Part shown: in pieces, positions 1-8,119 of the stretch
How the letters are laid out: each line of letters starts with the position of its first letter
How positions within the stretch are numbered: the stretch's first letter is position 1
Source: Botryobacter ruber
Lineage (GTDB): Bacteria > Bacteroidota > Bacteroidia > Cytophagales > Hymenobacteraceae
Reading direction: 5' to 3'
DNA length: 64,000 nt
Assembly (NCBI RefSeq): GCF_003347595.2
Contig: NZ_QCZK02000024.1
Location: 248,001 to 312,000, forward strand
Notes under the pieces: generated by a model
The model's input: the letters and a program-made list of their open reading frames with translations, nothing else
Told to the model about the DNA's origin: nothing
Database searches by the model: none
Program-made: the position numbers and the translations under genes

Positions 1-92
1 ACATCTTCGATAAGATTTTCAAAAAGCCCGAGCCGGTAAAGGAGGAGGAGACAAACCCGCTTAAAAAGATTTTCAGGAAACGGGAAGAGTAG
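1..92 (+). CDS. C-terminal end of an unidentified protein (cut by window edge)
   Basis: An open frame enters from the left edge and ends at the TAG at 90-92. The 29 visible residues are strongly charged and contain a repeated pattern, KIFKK near the start and LKKIFRKREE at the end, with a run of glutamates between. A basic, lysine-rich tail like this is common at the cytoplasmic end of membrane proteins, but there is too little sequence to name a family. A REP-like inverted pair follows 27 bases downstream and could act as its 3' hairpin. Confidence 0.55.
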   Translation, partial: IFDKIFKKPEPVKEEETNPLKKIFRKREE

Positions 93-118
93 CTCTGGCA
101 GGAGCAGTTCAGTGATTC

Positions 119-203
119 AGGAGGCAAGGCAGTGGTGGCAGGAGCAGTATAGTATAAAGGCATAAAATCTTTTGCTGCAGTTGCCACCACAGCCTTGCCT
201 CCT
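119..203. repeat. REP-like element, inverted pair
   Basis: Two copies of the family repeat face each other. The arms at 119-140 and 182-203 pair over 22 bases with one mismatch (AGGAGGCAAGGC joined to GTGGTGGCA). In RNA this gives a long hairpin just behind the gene that ends at 92. Confidence 0.85.
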
Positions 204-278
204 GCTTTTGCCTGCAAAAACGGTGTTGCGTACTGCGCTTGTGGCGCAATCGTTAAATACCACGGCCCTAAAAAGGGA

Positions 279-307
279 AGAAGTTCAGCCGGGGTAGCTG
301 AACTTCT
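279..307 (-). terminator. Perfect 10-bp-stem hairpin, possible minus-strand terminator
   Basis: AGAAGTTCAG at 279-288 pairs perfectly with CTGAACTTCT at 298-307. Read on the minus strand the stem is followed by a T-rich stretch (TCCCTTTTT), so it could end a leftward transcript. No gene is seen directly upstream of it on that strand. Confidence 0.35.
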
Positions 308-1284
308 ATAACAGGAAAGCTTGTTTTCATACTTTAACTGCAGTGCAAACTTCTGCATTAAAAGGTTAGTTTAAGTTTGTTCTATTCTGATAGCTACCGT
401 TGGGGTCCGGTAGCACCATGTAGAGCCGGCAGTGTTGTTGCTGCGCTAAAGCAATGATGGGGTTTATTAGTTTGCTTTCCTTTATCTTCACAATTAGTAG
501 TGTCTTTGTTCTGCTGCATACCCGGACCATAACGACACAGGTTTCAGTTCCTGCGCTGTATTTATCCCGAAAATAGTAATGCTAACGCATAAAATTTACT
601 TTCTGGTTCCTTAAACTTCAGTAAATCATAATTTTTATAAATTTGCTGCAATATAAACCATAAACATTACATTCATAATTTATTTTTAACAGCTGCAGCA
701 CTAAATTCTTACCAAGTAGCTTTCAGCTGCTTTTCGCCACAAAATTTCTTTTGTGATTACAACGCTAAACCGAAGAAAAGATTATTTTCAGGTGCATACG
801 CCAACATTTGTATACATGAAATAAAGAGGGGAGTTAATAAACTGGCCTGCCTGGCAGGCATCTGGTTACACTGTACGCTCTCAACCTAACTTCCGTCACC
901 TAATCCGCCTTCTGCTTTACTTAACTGGTGTAAAAATAACTAGCGCAACCTATTTTAAAAAGGAATTTTTCACCTGCAACGTAACATACCTTTTTCAGGC
1001 CGTAAAACAGCAAAAACGGGCAAACAGCGTAAAAAGCCACAACTACTGTGTAAAAAAACTGGGCCTTCCCACAGCAATCGTAACATCACGGGGGAAAAAT
1101 TTTTTCGCATTTTTTCCGGCTTCTACGCCCGGGCCTACAGTTGAACTGCAAACCGGAGCGCAGAAGCCGGATGTTATGGAAAAACAAGGGGGCTGACAGG
1201 TTGTTTCCGGATCGGAATTTCTTTGTTTTACTTTGTACTAAAGGCGCAGCAGATACTCTTTAACAGAAGCAGGCTCCGGTATAA

Positions 1285-1449
1285 TCAGGAACGGGGCAGG
1301 CGTTTGGCTACTACCTCGAACTGCGGCAACAGGTTAGGGTACTGCTTCATTTCGGTTCTGACAGCTATTTCTTTCAGATCGTCGGCAGTTTTTTTGAAGA
1401 TGCCGATAAACATGAACAGGATGGCGAGTAACAGGACAATGATTTTCAT
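1285..1449 (-). CDS. 54-residue single-pass membrane microprotein
   Basis: A short minus-strand frame from ATG (1447-1449) to TGA (1285-1287) encodes 54 residues. Residues 3-18 are almost all I, L, V, A, F, M and G, a clear membrane segment (IIVLLLAILFMFIGIF). Two lysines follow and then a soluble, charged tail of about 34 residues. The clean split into a hydrophobic N-terminus and an amphipathic tail is hard to get by chance. I recognise no family. The gene stands alone, with a hairpin-rich region downstream and a 12-bp inverted repeat upstream at 1594-1643. The opposite-strand frame in the same place looks like a shadow. Confidence 0.6.
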   Translation of the reverse strand: MKIIVLLLAILFMFIGIFKKTADDLKEIAVRTEMKQYPNLLPQFEVVAKRLPRS

Positions 1450-1835
1450 AGTTTTATGGGTTTAGTGTTTTTGAGTTTCTGACTTAATAGATAGTGGTAA
1501 CAGGCTGAAGGTTGCCTGGAACTTCATAAATATTTTTGCTTTCAAAAAAAAGGTCGGCACCTGCCTGTTTCTCCTGTAAAACACTCTGAACCAGCCGCTA
1601 CTACTGCTGCTGGCGCCATACCGCCGGCTCTAGTAGTAGCGGCATAACATAAGTTGCATTCAGCTGTTTAATAAGAAAAGGGATTTCTGTAAGGTGCCAC
1701 AACACCTGTTCCTGTGGAGCCGGCTTAGCATAAACAGGTGCTGTTATATAGCTGCATCTTTAATTTAATCGTAGCTTTACTGTACCTGGTGTTAAACATT
1801 CCAGGCAGAGCTTTACAACCTATAGCAACTAACAC
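1450..1835. other. Intergenic region with a 12-bp inverted repeat
   Basis: No gene is seen. GCCGCTACTACT (1594-1605) is repeated in perfect inverse at 1632-1643, giving a hairpin with a 26-base loop between the divergent microprotein and cyanophycinase genes. A TAGCTTTA box near 1773 is a weak promoter candidate for the cyanophycinase gene. Confidence 0.45.
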
Positions 1836-2678
1836 ATGATAAAAGGGAAGCTGATTGCATTGGGCGGAGGCGACGATGACGGGCTGCTGAAACTGATCCG
1901 TTCCCAGATATGCAACATCACATCACGTATTGAGGTAATTGCCACCGCTGCCACAGAAGTACTGGATGCCGGCATAGCTTACAAGAAAGCATTCGAGGAA
2001 TTTGGGTGCAATCATGTCCGGTTTATGCACATCGACGAAAACCACAAAGCCGATACGCCGGAGTACCTGGAGCGGATTAAACAGGCGGACGTTATCTTTT
2101 TTACAGGAGGCGACCAGTTGCGGCTGGCAAAATTTCTGAAAGGCACGGAACTGCTGGGCATTATGCACCGCCGGTTCCGGGAAGAGGAAATTATTATTTC
2201 AGGCACCAGCGCCGGCGCAGCCGTCATGTCAGACCGTATGATCTACGACGGGTACGGCCATTATTCCCTGATTAAAGGCGAGATGAAAACCACCAAAGGC
2301 TTTGGCTTTATCCAGCATATCTACATCGACACACACTTTGCCGAACGCGGCCGCTTTGGCCGCCTGGCCCATGCGGTGGCGCACGACCCCGAGTACATTG
2401 GCATTGGCCTGAGCGAAGAAACCGGCATCATTATAAAAGAAGGCGACCAGGTAGAGGTATTCGGGACGGGCGTGGTCACCATCATAGATGCCAGCCAGGT
2501 GCGCTACTCCAACACACGAAAGATAGAAGAAAACGAACCCATTGCCGTAGAACAACTGATCATGCACCTGCTGGTACAAGGCTATCGCTACTGCCTGAAA
2601 GAACATATCTTCCAGCCTGTTGCCCAGGACGAATCGCCAACGAAATTAACGGCAGACCAGCGCTTGCTTTCCTCATAA
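1836..2678 (+). CDS. cphB: Cyanophycinase (peptidase family S51)
   Basis: Cyanophycinase is an exopeptidase that releases beta-Asp-Arg dipeptides from cyanophycin. The 280-residue product has the usual family length. It carries the nucleophile motif GTSAGAAV with Ser125, an FFTGGDQ motif near residues 88-94, the DTHFAERGRFGRL segment that holds a conserved His, and the GIGLSEETG segment. No signal peptide is seen, so it is probably cytoplasmic. No cyanophycin synthetase or isoaspartyl dipeptidase is in the window, so the gene stands alone here. It may act on imported polymer or on another beta-aspartyl substrate; that is inference. ATG 1836 is the first start in frame with the conserved beginning. 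Confidence 0.85.
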   Translation: MIKGKLIALGGGDDDGLLKLIRSQICNITSRIEVIATAATEVLDAGIAYKKAFEEFGCNHVRFMHIDENHKADTPEYLERIKQADVIFFTGGDQLRLAKFLKGTELLGIMHRRFREEEIIISGTSAGAAVMSDRMIYDGYGHYSLIKGEMKTTKGFGFIQHIYIDTHFAERGRFGRLAHAVAHDPEYIGIGLSEETGIIIKEGDQVEVFGTGVVTIIDASQVRYSNTRKIEENEPIAVEQLIMHLLVQGYRYCLKEHIFQPVAQDESPTKLTADQRLLSS

Positions 2679-2727
2679 GCTATTCCGCCTGCCGTAGCTT
2701 TACACCGGTTACAAAGAAAAAAGTAGT

Positions 2728-2760
2728 TCTGCTCCTGCCTCCACAGCCTCTGCTCCACAC
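2728..2760 (-). repeat. REP-like element, single copy
   Basis: A reverse-orientation copy with variant core (CTGCCTCCACAGCCTCTGCT) between the convergent cyanophycinase and reductase genes. Confidence 0.7.
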
Positions 2761-2785
2761 CAGCAAGGGCTGAAAACAAAAACAG

Positions 2786-2820
2786 GCGGAGCAGCCTGCT
2801 TCTGATCCGGGCTACTCCGC
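2786..2820 (-). terminator. Terminator of the flavin reductase gene
   Basis: GCGGAGCAGCC (2786-2796) pairs with GGGCTACTCCGC (2809-2820). On the minus strand the stem is followed by TGTTTTTGTTTT. It lies 7 bases behind the stop codon at 2827. Confidence 0.7.
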
Positions 2821-2826
2821 TTGCTT

Positions 2827-3720
2827 CTATTTCCGGTATTCTTTCTCCAGTTCCATGTTAATGGCTACACCTGCCTTGGCACCTTCTGCGGCAGCTACAA
2901 TTACCAGTTGCATATCGCGGGAGGCATCGCCGGCTACAAACAGGCCTGGTATGTTCGACTTCTGCTGCCGTCGGGTCCTGATAACACCTTTTGAAGTAAA
3001 CTCGCAGCCCAGCTGTTCGCCCAGGTCGCATTGCTGCATGGTGCCTGTTGCAAAAAACAGAACCTCCTGCTCACGCACCTGGCCGTTTTGCAGCACAATC
3101 CGCTGCAGCATCCCTTCCTCTCCCTCCAGCCGGGCAATGGACGAGGTGCAGATACCAACACCGTTCCGCTTCAGCGCATCGCGGTCCGACTGCGTCAGTT
3201 TATCGGTACCGTCGGTGTAGAGGGTGATGTTGTCGCTCCAGGTTTTCATGGCCAGCGCCTGCCCTACACCTTTGCGATCTTTGCCATACACGGCAATGGC
3301 CTTGTCCCGCGATTCCCATCCGTCGCAGTACTGGCAGTGGTGCACGCTGGTGCCATAAAAATCCATGATGCCTTCCACTTCCGGCATAATATCTTTCAGG
3401 CCGGTGGCAAGCAGAAACTTTTTAGACCGGTACACATTGCCGTCTTCATCGTTCACTACAAACTCGCCTTTGGTGTAGGTAGCGGTTTTTACAAGTTTAA
3501 AAATAAGTTCTATATCATACTTCTGCAGTTCTGTCCTGGCCAGCTCAATAAATTCTTTGGGCTTGATGCCATCGCGGGTCAGGAAGCCATTCATGCTTTG
3601 CGACCAGCGGTTGCGGGGCTGCTGGGTATCGAACACAGCCACTCTGCGCCTGCACCTGCCCAACAACATGGCAGCACTCAGACCGGCAGGTCCTCCTCCA
3701 ACTATTATTACATCGTACAT
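2827..3720 (-). CDS. NAD(P)/FAD-dependent oxidoreductase, thioredoxin reductase-like
   Basis: This is a two-dinucleotide-domain flavoprotein of 297 residues. The FAD-binding motif GGGPAG is at residues 8-13, a redox-pair motif CQYC (Cys129, Cys132) sits in the middle as in thioredoxin reductases, and the C-terminal FAD motif is FVAGDASRD near residues 262-270. Such enzymes pass electrons from NADPH through FAD to the cysteine pair. No thioredoxin gene is adjacent, so the partner is unknown and I leave the symbol empty. The gene points toward the cyanophycinase gene and has its own terminator. Confidence 0.85.
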   Translation of the reverse strand: MYDVIIVGGGPAGLSAAMLLGRCRRRVAVFDTQQPRNRWSQSMNGFLTRDGIKPKEFIELARTELQKYDIELIFKLVKTATYTKGEFVVNDEDGNVYRSKKFLLATGLKDIMPEVEGIMDFYGTSVHHCQYCDGWESRDKAIAVYGKDRKGVGQALAMKTWSDNITLYTDGTDKLTQSDRDALKRNGVGICTSSIARLEGEEGMLQRIVLQNGQVREQEVLFFATGTMQQCDLGEQLGCEFTSKGVIRTRRQQKSNIPGLFVAGDASRDMQLVIVAAAEGAKAGVAINMELEKEYRK

Positions 3721-3795
3721 TACTTGTTCAAATTAAATTTGTGTGTAGTAACGTAGGATGTCCTGTTTAGGTAACGCAGCAGCCTGAATTTTTAA

Positions 3796-4225
3796 GGTTT
3801 GGAGTTTAGGGGTTAGAGAAGTAGAGAGGTAGTAAACATGTATGGGTTGAAGATTTTCAACCCTGTATCAGAGAGGCAGAGGCGTTGGGGGGGAAGGCTG
3901 TAGAGACGCGGTGCCCGCGTCTCCTGCACGAACCCCAAACAATCTTAAATCCGTGTCATCCTTGAATCTGTTTAATCCGTGATTCAGACAAACAAAAAAT
4001 CACAAAAATCAATTAAATCACACGAATCAGCGGTTCAGACAAGCAGCAGAAGCAATGGAGGCAGGAGCAGAAAGAAAGTTTTTTGTCTGAACCTGGATTA
4101 ACCAGATTAGTGGATTAACAGGATTGGGTTTGTCTGTGATTCGTGTAAGGGTTTAAAATTTTAAACCCTTACAAAAACTCTACCTCTCTAACTTTCTAAC
4201 TCTCTACCTCTCTAACTCCCAAACT
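3796..4225. repeat. Composite intergenic repeat, copy A (large inverted form)
   Basis: The 511 bases between the reductase gene and polA hold no gene. The left half has the direct-orientation modules: TTAG-rich leader, GGGTTGAAGATTTTCAACCC at 3844-3863, the GAGACGCG/CGCGTCTC hairpin near 3903-3923, CTCCTGCACG, and TTCAGACAAACA-type blocks. The right half runs the same modules backward, including GGGTTTAAAATTTTAAACCC and a long CTACCTCTCTAAC-rich end at 4172-4225. A REP-like element sits near the centre, so the whole is a loose palindrome of about 430 bp. Confidence 0.8.
4042..4072 (+). repeat. REP-like element inside composite repeat A
   Basis: A diverged copy (GAAGCAATGGAGGCAGGAGC) near the centre of symmetry of composite repeat A. 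Confidence 0.55.
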
Positions 4226-4231
4226 CCCTGA

Positions 4232-7069
4232 TCAATGTGCATCGAGCCAGTTCTGTCCTACCCCCAGGCCAACTTCCATCGGCACGCTGAGCGGCAGGGC
4301 GTTCGTCATCAGCTCTACGATTTTTGGCGTTACAATTTCAACTTCCTCTTTGGGCGCATCGAAGAGCAATTCGTCGTGCACCTGCAGAATCATGCGGGTT
4401 TGCAGGCGCTCCTGCTGCAGGTACTCCCGGATGTTGATCATGGCAATTTTAATGATGTCGGCAGCCGTACCCTGGATAGGTGCGTTGATGGCATTGCGCT
4501 CGGCAAAGCCGCGGATGGTGGCGTTGCGCGAGTTGATGTCGCGGAGGTAGCGGCGGCGGCCCAGCAGCGTTTCCACATACTCCTGCTCCCGCGCTTTTTC
4601 GATGGCCGAATCCATGTACTCCTTCACGGCCGGGAATTCTGCAAAATACGCTTCGATGATATCAGCTGCTTCACGGCGCGGGATGTTGAGGCGTTCCGAC
4701 AAGCCAAAAGCAGAAATACCGTAAATGATGCCGAAGTTGATGGTTTTGGCCTTGCGCCGCATTTCGCTGTCTACCTTATCGAGGGGCACATGAAATACTT
4801 TGCTGGCGGTGGAAGCGTGGATATCGAGGCCTTTCTGGAAGGCTTCGCGCATGGTCTGGTCGCCGCTGAACTCTGCCATAATGCGCAGCTCGATCTGCGA
4901 GTAGTCGGCAGAGATGAGCAGGTGTTTGCTGTCGCGGGCGACAAAGGCTTTGCGGATTTCACGGCCACGCTCGGTGCGTATCGGGATGTTCTGCAGGTTT
5001 GGATTCGTAGAGCTCAGGCGACCGGTGGCGGTAACGGCCTGGTTAAACGAGGTGTGTACGCGGTTATCCTGCTCGCACACCAGTTGCGGCAGCGCATCCA
5101 CGTACGTCGATTTGAGCTTGGTGAGCTGCCGGTGGTCCAAAATCAGCCCAACAATTTCATGCTCCCCCGCCAGCTTCGACAGGATTTCTTCGCCGGTGGC
5201 GTGCTGGCCGGTCTTGGTTTTCTTTATTTTGCCTTTGCCATGCAGCTGCAGCTTGTCAAAAAGAATCTCCCCGAGCTGTTTTGGCGAGCCGATGTTGAAT
5301 TCTTCTCCGGCTATTTTATAGATTTTGGTTTCGATCTGCCTGATCTCCTGCTCCAGTTGCAGCGAGAAATCGGCCAGCGCATTCGAGTCGATGCTGATGC
5401 CTTCTTTCTCGATGTCGGCGAGCACCTGCACCAGCGGGTTCTCTACCTCATGAAACAGCTTCCGGAGGCCCTGCTCCTGCAACAGCGGCGCAAAATAGCG
5501 CTTCAGGCGTAAGGTGATGTCGGCATCTTCGGCGGCGTAATCTTTTACCTCTTCCGGCGTCAGGTCGGCCATGGTCAGCTGCTTTTTGCCTTTAGGACCG
5601 ATCAGGTCGGTGATGGGGACGGGGCTGTAGTGAAGGTAAGTTTCGGCGAGCACATCCATGTTGTGGCGCATCTCCGGCTCCAGGAGGTAGTGCGCCAGCA
5701 TCGTGTCGAATATCGGTCCCTGCACCGCCACGTTGTAGTTTTTGAGCACCAGGATGTCGTACTTGATGTTCTGCCCGATCTTGAGGATGTTGCTGTTTTC
5801 GAGCACCGGCCTGAACTCGTCTACAATCCGTTGCGCCTCCTCCGGGTTGTCGTGCGGCACCGGCACATAATAGGCCTCGCCGGGCACGTAGCTGAACGAC
5901 ATACCCACCAGCCGCGCTACAATGGCATCGATACTGGTTGTTTCGGTATCAAACGAAATTTCCTCCTGCTTAAGCAGGTAAGTTACCAGGCTCTGGCGCA
6001 GCTCCGGGGTGTTGATCAGGTGGTAGTCGTGCAGCGTATTGCTGATGTTCTGCATCGTCTGCGGCACTGCTTCCTCAACAGCTGCTTCCGCTACGGCAGT
6101 TTCTCCGAACAGGGATGTCTGGTTTTCGCCGGCGCCTTTGGCTTTACGTGTGGACGTTTTAGCCGGAGCTGCCGTTGCCGAACCTAAGGTTTCGCCCAAT
6201 ACCCGCTGCGCCAGCTGCCGGAACTCCAGCTCTGCGAACAGCTCGGTCAGCCGTTCTTTGTTCGGGCCATCGTAGGTAAGCGCTTCTTCGTTAAAGTCGA
6301 GCGGCACGTCGCAATGGATGGTCGCCAGCTCCTTCGACAGCAGGCCCTGCTCGGCAAATTTTTCTACATTCTCCTTCTGCTTTCCTTTCAGTTTATCGGT
6401 GTTGACAATTAGGTTTTCGACCGAGCCGAACTGCTTGATGAGCGACTTGGCTGTTTTTTCGCCAATACCCGGTATGCCCGGTATGTTGTCCACGGCATCG
6501 CCCTGCAAACCCAGAATATCCTTTACCTGTTCTACCCGCTCAATTTCCCACTTCTCCAGCACTTTCTGCACATTCCACACCTCCACAGCATTGCCTAAAA
6601 AAGCAGGCTTGTACAGGAACACGTGGTCTGTCACGAGCTGGCAGTAGTCTTTGTCGGGTGTCATCATGTACACATCGAAACCTGCTTTCTCGCCCCTGCA
6701 AGCCAGCGTACCGATAATATCATCCGCCTCGTAGCCATCCAGGATCAGCACCGGGATGTTAAAGGCTTCCACAATCTTTTTGCAGTAAGGGATGGCCAGT
6801 GTAATATCTTCGGGCTGTGCCTGCCGGTGTGCCTTATACTCAGCAAAATTGTCGTGCCGGAAGGTTTTGGCCGCAGAGTCGAAGGCCACGCCGATGTGCG
6901 TAGGCTTCTCTTTGGTAAGCACTTCGACCAGGGTGTTGGTAAAACCCAAAGCCGCTCCGGTGTTCATGCCTTTGGAGTTGATGCGCGGATTTTTACTGAA
7001 GGCAAAGTGTGCCCTGTAGATAAGTGCCAAGGCATCTAACAGGAAAAGTTTTTTTCGTGGTTCGCTCAT
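4232..7069 (-). CDS. polA: DNA polymerase I
   Basis: DNA polymerase I removes RNA primers and fills repair gaps. The 945 residues hold all three domains. The 5' nuclease comprises about residues 8-290, with DGYEADD and GDAVDNIPG. The proofreading exonuclease comprises about 345-540: FDTETT with Asp374 and Glu376, and YAAED at 511-515, so the acidic residues are kept. The polymerase runs to the end: motif A DYSQIE with Asp722, motif B RRKAKTINFGIIYG near 771-784, motif C VHDE at 897-900. Residues about 298-335 form an Ala/Glu-rich linker. On the minus strand TAACTTTA stands only 4 bases before the ATG, which suggests a very short leader. The gene lies alone between two repeat regions. Confidence 0.98.
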   Translation of the reverse strand: MSEPRKKLFLLDALALIYRAHFAFSKNPRINSKGMNTGAALGFTNTLVEVLTKEKPTHIGVAFDSAAKTFRHDNFAEYKAHRQAQPEDITLAIPYCKKIVEAFNIPVLILDGYEADDIIGTLACRGEKAGFDVYMMTPDKDYCQLVTDHVFLYKPAFLGNAVEVWNVQKVLEKWEIERVEQVKDILGLQGDAVDNIPGIPGIGEKTAKSLIKQFGSVENLIVNTDKLKGKQKENVEKFAEQGLLSKELATIHCDVPLDFNEEALTYDGPNKERLTELFAELEFRQLAQRVLGETLGSATAAPAKTSTRKAKGAGENQTSLFGETAVAEAAVEEAVPQTMQNISNTLHDYHLINTPELRQSLVTYLLKQEEISFDTETTSIDAIVARLVGMSFSYVPGEAYYVPVPHDNPEEAQRIVDEFRPVLENSNILKIGQNIKYDILVLKNYNVAVQGPIFDTMLAHYLLEPEMRHNMDVLAETYLHYSPVPITDLIGPKGKKQLTMADLTPEEVKDYAAEDADITLRLKRYFAPLLQEQGLRKLFHEVENPLVQVLADIEKEGISIDSNALADFSLQLEQEIRQIETKIYKIAGEEFNIGSPKQLGEILFDKLQLHGKGKIKKTKTGQHATGEEILSKLAGEHEIVGLILDHRQLTKLKSTYVDALPQLVCEQDNRVHTSFNQAVTATGRLSSTNPNLQNIPIRTERGREIRKAFVARDSKHLLISADYSQIELRIMAEFSGDQTMREAFQKGLDIHASTASKVFHVPLDKVDSEMRRKAKTINFGIIYGISAFGLSERLNIPRREAADIIEAYFAEFPAVKEYMDSAIEKAREQEYVETLLGRRRYLRDINSRNATIRGFAERNAINAPIQGTAADIIKIAMINIREYLQQERLQTRMILQVHDELLFDAPKEEVEIVTPKIVELMTNALPLSVPMEVGLGVGQNWLDAH

Positions 7070-7547
7070 GGGCTAAAGTTAGTCAATAATTGAGGAAAAT
7101 GAAGCAGCGCAGCTCCTGGTTTGGCAGTAAAACCATCCGACCGGCGGGACTGTTTCATTCTGCATTTGATTAATGAAATCTTCAACAGAAACTAATTGTC
7201 ATTTCGAACGCAGTGAGAAATCTGAATAATAACAGGCATTTGTGTCAGTACCAGATTTCTCACTGCGTTCGAAATGACATAAAATATTAGAACGAAACGA
7301 TTCTACGGCCGGCGGGATATTGGGGTGCAGCTGCTTTACCCGCAAAAGTTCGGTTGTGTACCACAATTCCTCAAACTGTAGAAAATTTTCCACACTCCGC
7401 TTCCCCGTTCCCCAGTTTGTTGACACTCAACACAAAAAGACAAACATCTAATTTTCAGGCACTTAATACCTTTTTTTGACTTTTGGCACAGTTCTGACAT
7501 ATGGGAGTTCATTATCAATTAAAAATTTAAACAACTTAAACACTGAT
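7070..7547. other. Divergent intergenic region, polA / secreted PepSY-like gene
   Basis: No gene is seen in these 478 bases. The main feature is the 28-bp inverted repeat at 7197-7279. The last 100 bases before 7548 are AT-rich and should hold the promoter of the secreted-protein gene, but I cannot point to a clear box. Confidence 0.5.
7197..7279. repeat. Perfect 28-bp inverted repeat
   Basis: The arm at 7197-7224 (starting TGTCATTTCGAACGCAGTGA) returns in perfect inverse at 7252-7279, with a 27-base spacer. It is unrelated to the REP-like and composite families in this window. Confidence 0.9.
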
Positions 7548-7937
7548 ATGAAAAAGGTAACAGTTTTAGCAGCAGCTATCGCACTATTCGGATTTACAGC
7601 TATCGAAGCAAACGCACAAACTCAAAATACAGAGCAGCCAACTTCTACCCAGCAGCCTACCGCACAAGCTCCTGAAGAGCAGCGCGAGAAAGTAACGCAG
7701 GAGTCGCTTCCGGCCCCGGTACAGGAAGTACTGAAGCAGGATGCGCTGAAAGACTGGCAGGTAAGCGAAATTTATAAAATTGCTGCTGCTGCCGAAGGCG
7801 AGAAAACACAATACGAAGTTTTCTTCACCAACGCACAGCAGGAAAAAGCGAAGATTCGTGTAGACGAAACCGGCGCCATCATCACCGACAAACCAGAACA
7901 AACCAATACACCAGCACAAACAGACACAAAAGAGTAA
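7548..7937 (+). CDS. Small secreted PepSY-like protein
   Basis: The ATG at 7548 opens a classic signal peptide (MKKVTVLAAAIALFGFTAIE, cleavage likely after ANA at residues 22-24), so it is preferred over an upstream in-frame ATG at 7476. The mature protein of about 105 residues begins with a Gln/Thr/Pro-rich stretch. A compact alpha/beta segment follows (roughly residues 55-115: VQEVLKQDALKDWQVSEIYK, then YEVFF and AKIRVDETGAII). This helix plus beta-hairpin order resembles the small periplasmic PepSY-like or beta-lactamase-inhibitor-like proteins common in Bacteroidota. Function is unknown; metal or envelope-stress sensing is only a guess. A terminator follows at once. Confidence 0.7.
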   Translation: MKKVTVLAAAIALFGFTAIEANAQTQNTEQPTSTQQPTAQAPEEQREKVTQESLPAPVQEVLKQDALKDWQVSEIYKIAAAAEGEKTQYEVFFTNAQQEKAKIRVDETGAIITDKPEQTNTPAQTDTKE

Positions 7938-7963
7938 AGTAACACGAAGCTACATCTTCAAAG

Positions 7964-7990
7964 AAGCCTCCGGTATCGGGGGCTTTTTTG
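7964..7990 (+). terminator. Terminator of the PepSY-like gene
   Basis: AAGCCTCCG and CGGGGGCTT pair around a 4-base loop and run into TTTTTTG, 27 bases behind the stop codon. Confidence 0.85.
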
Positions 7991-8002
7991 TTTTCCGGCT
8001 TT

Positions 8003-8031
8003 TCTGCAGCAGCCACCACTGCCTCTGCTCC
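8003..8031 (-). repeat. REP-like element, single copy upstream of the response regulator
   Basis: A reverse copy (CAGCCACCACTGCCTCTGCT). It lies upstream of the true start of the response regulator and is open in that gene's frame, so automated calls could extend the protein into it. Confidence 0.8.
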
Positions 8032-8119
8032 GACACTGAGCCGCAGGAAGTTCTTCTTTGGGCCGCAGCATAAATTCCTGTCGCCATTTGCGCCGATCCT
8101 GCGTATATTGCTGCCTGAG

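Larger units (their letters stand above)
93..1284. other. Long non-coding stretch with several hairpins
   Basis: About 1.2 kb in which I see no convincing protein gene on either strand. It holds a REP-like inverted pair (119-203), a perfect 10-bp-stem hairpin (279-307, AGAAGTTCAG/CTGAACTTCT), a 7-bp-stem hairpin (393-414, GCTACCG/CGGTAGC), a GCCTGCC/GGCAGGC palindrome near 845-860, and a 9-bp stem enclosing two smaller palindromes (1116-1170). One TAAATTTG promoter-like box lies at 638-645. It may encode small RNAs, but none can be assigned. Confidence 0.5.

Noticed and set aside
4235-5512. A 425-codon open frame antisense to polA
   Set aside because: polA is complete with all motifs on the other strand. 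The antisense frame is open only because of GC-rich codon bias and shows no domain pattern. The same holds for long antisense frames over dgt (21893-23242), the oligopeptidase (17247-18581), the DPP IV-like gene (45776-47092) and proS (50186-51610).
7988-8119. 44-residue N-terminal extension of the response regulator
   Set aside because: It is encoded by a REP-like element and the upstream terminator region. Receiver domains start at MPHLLLIDDD (8120).
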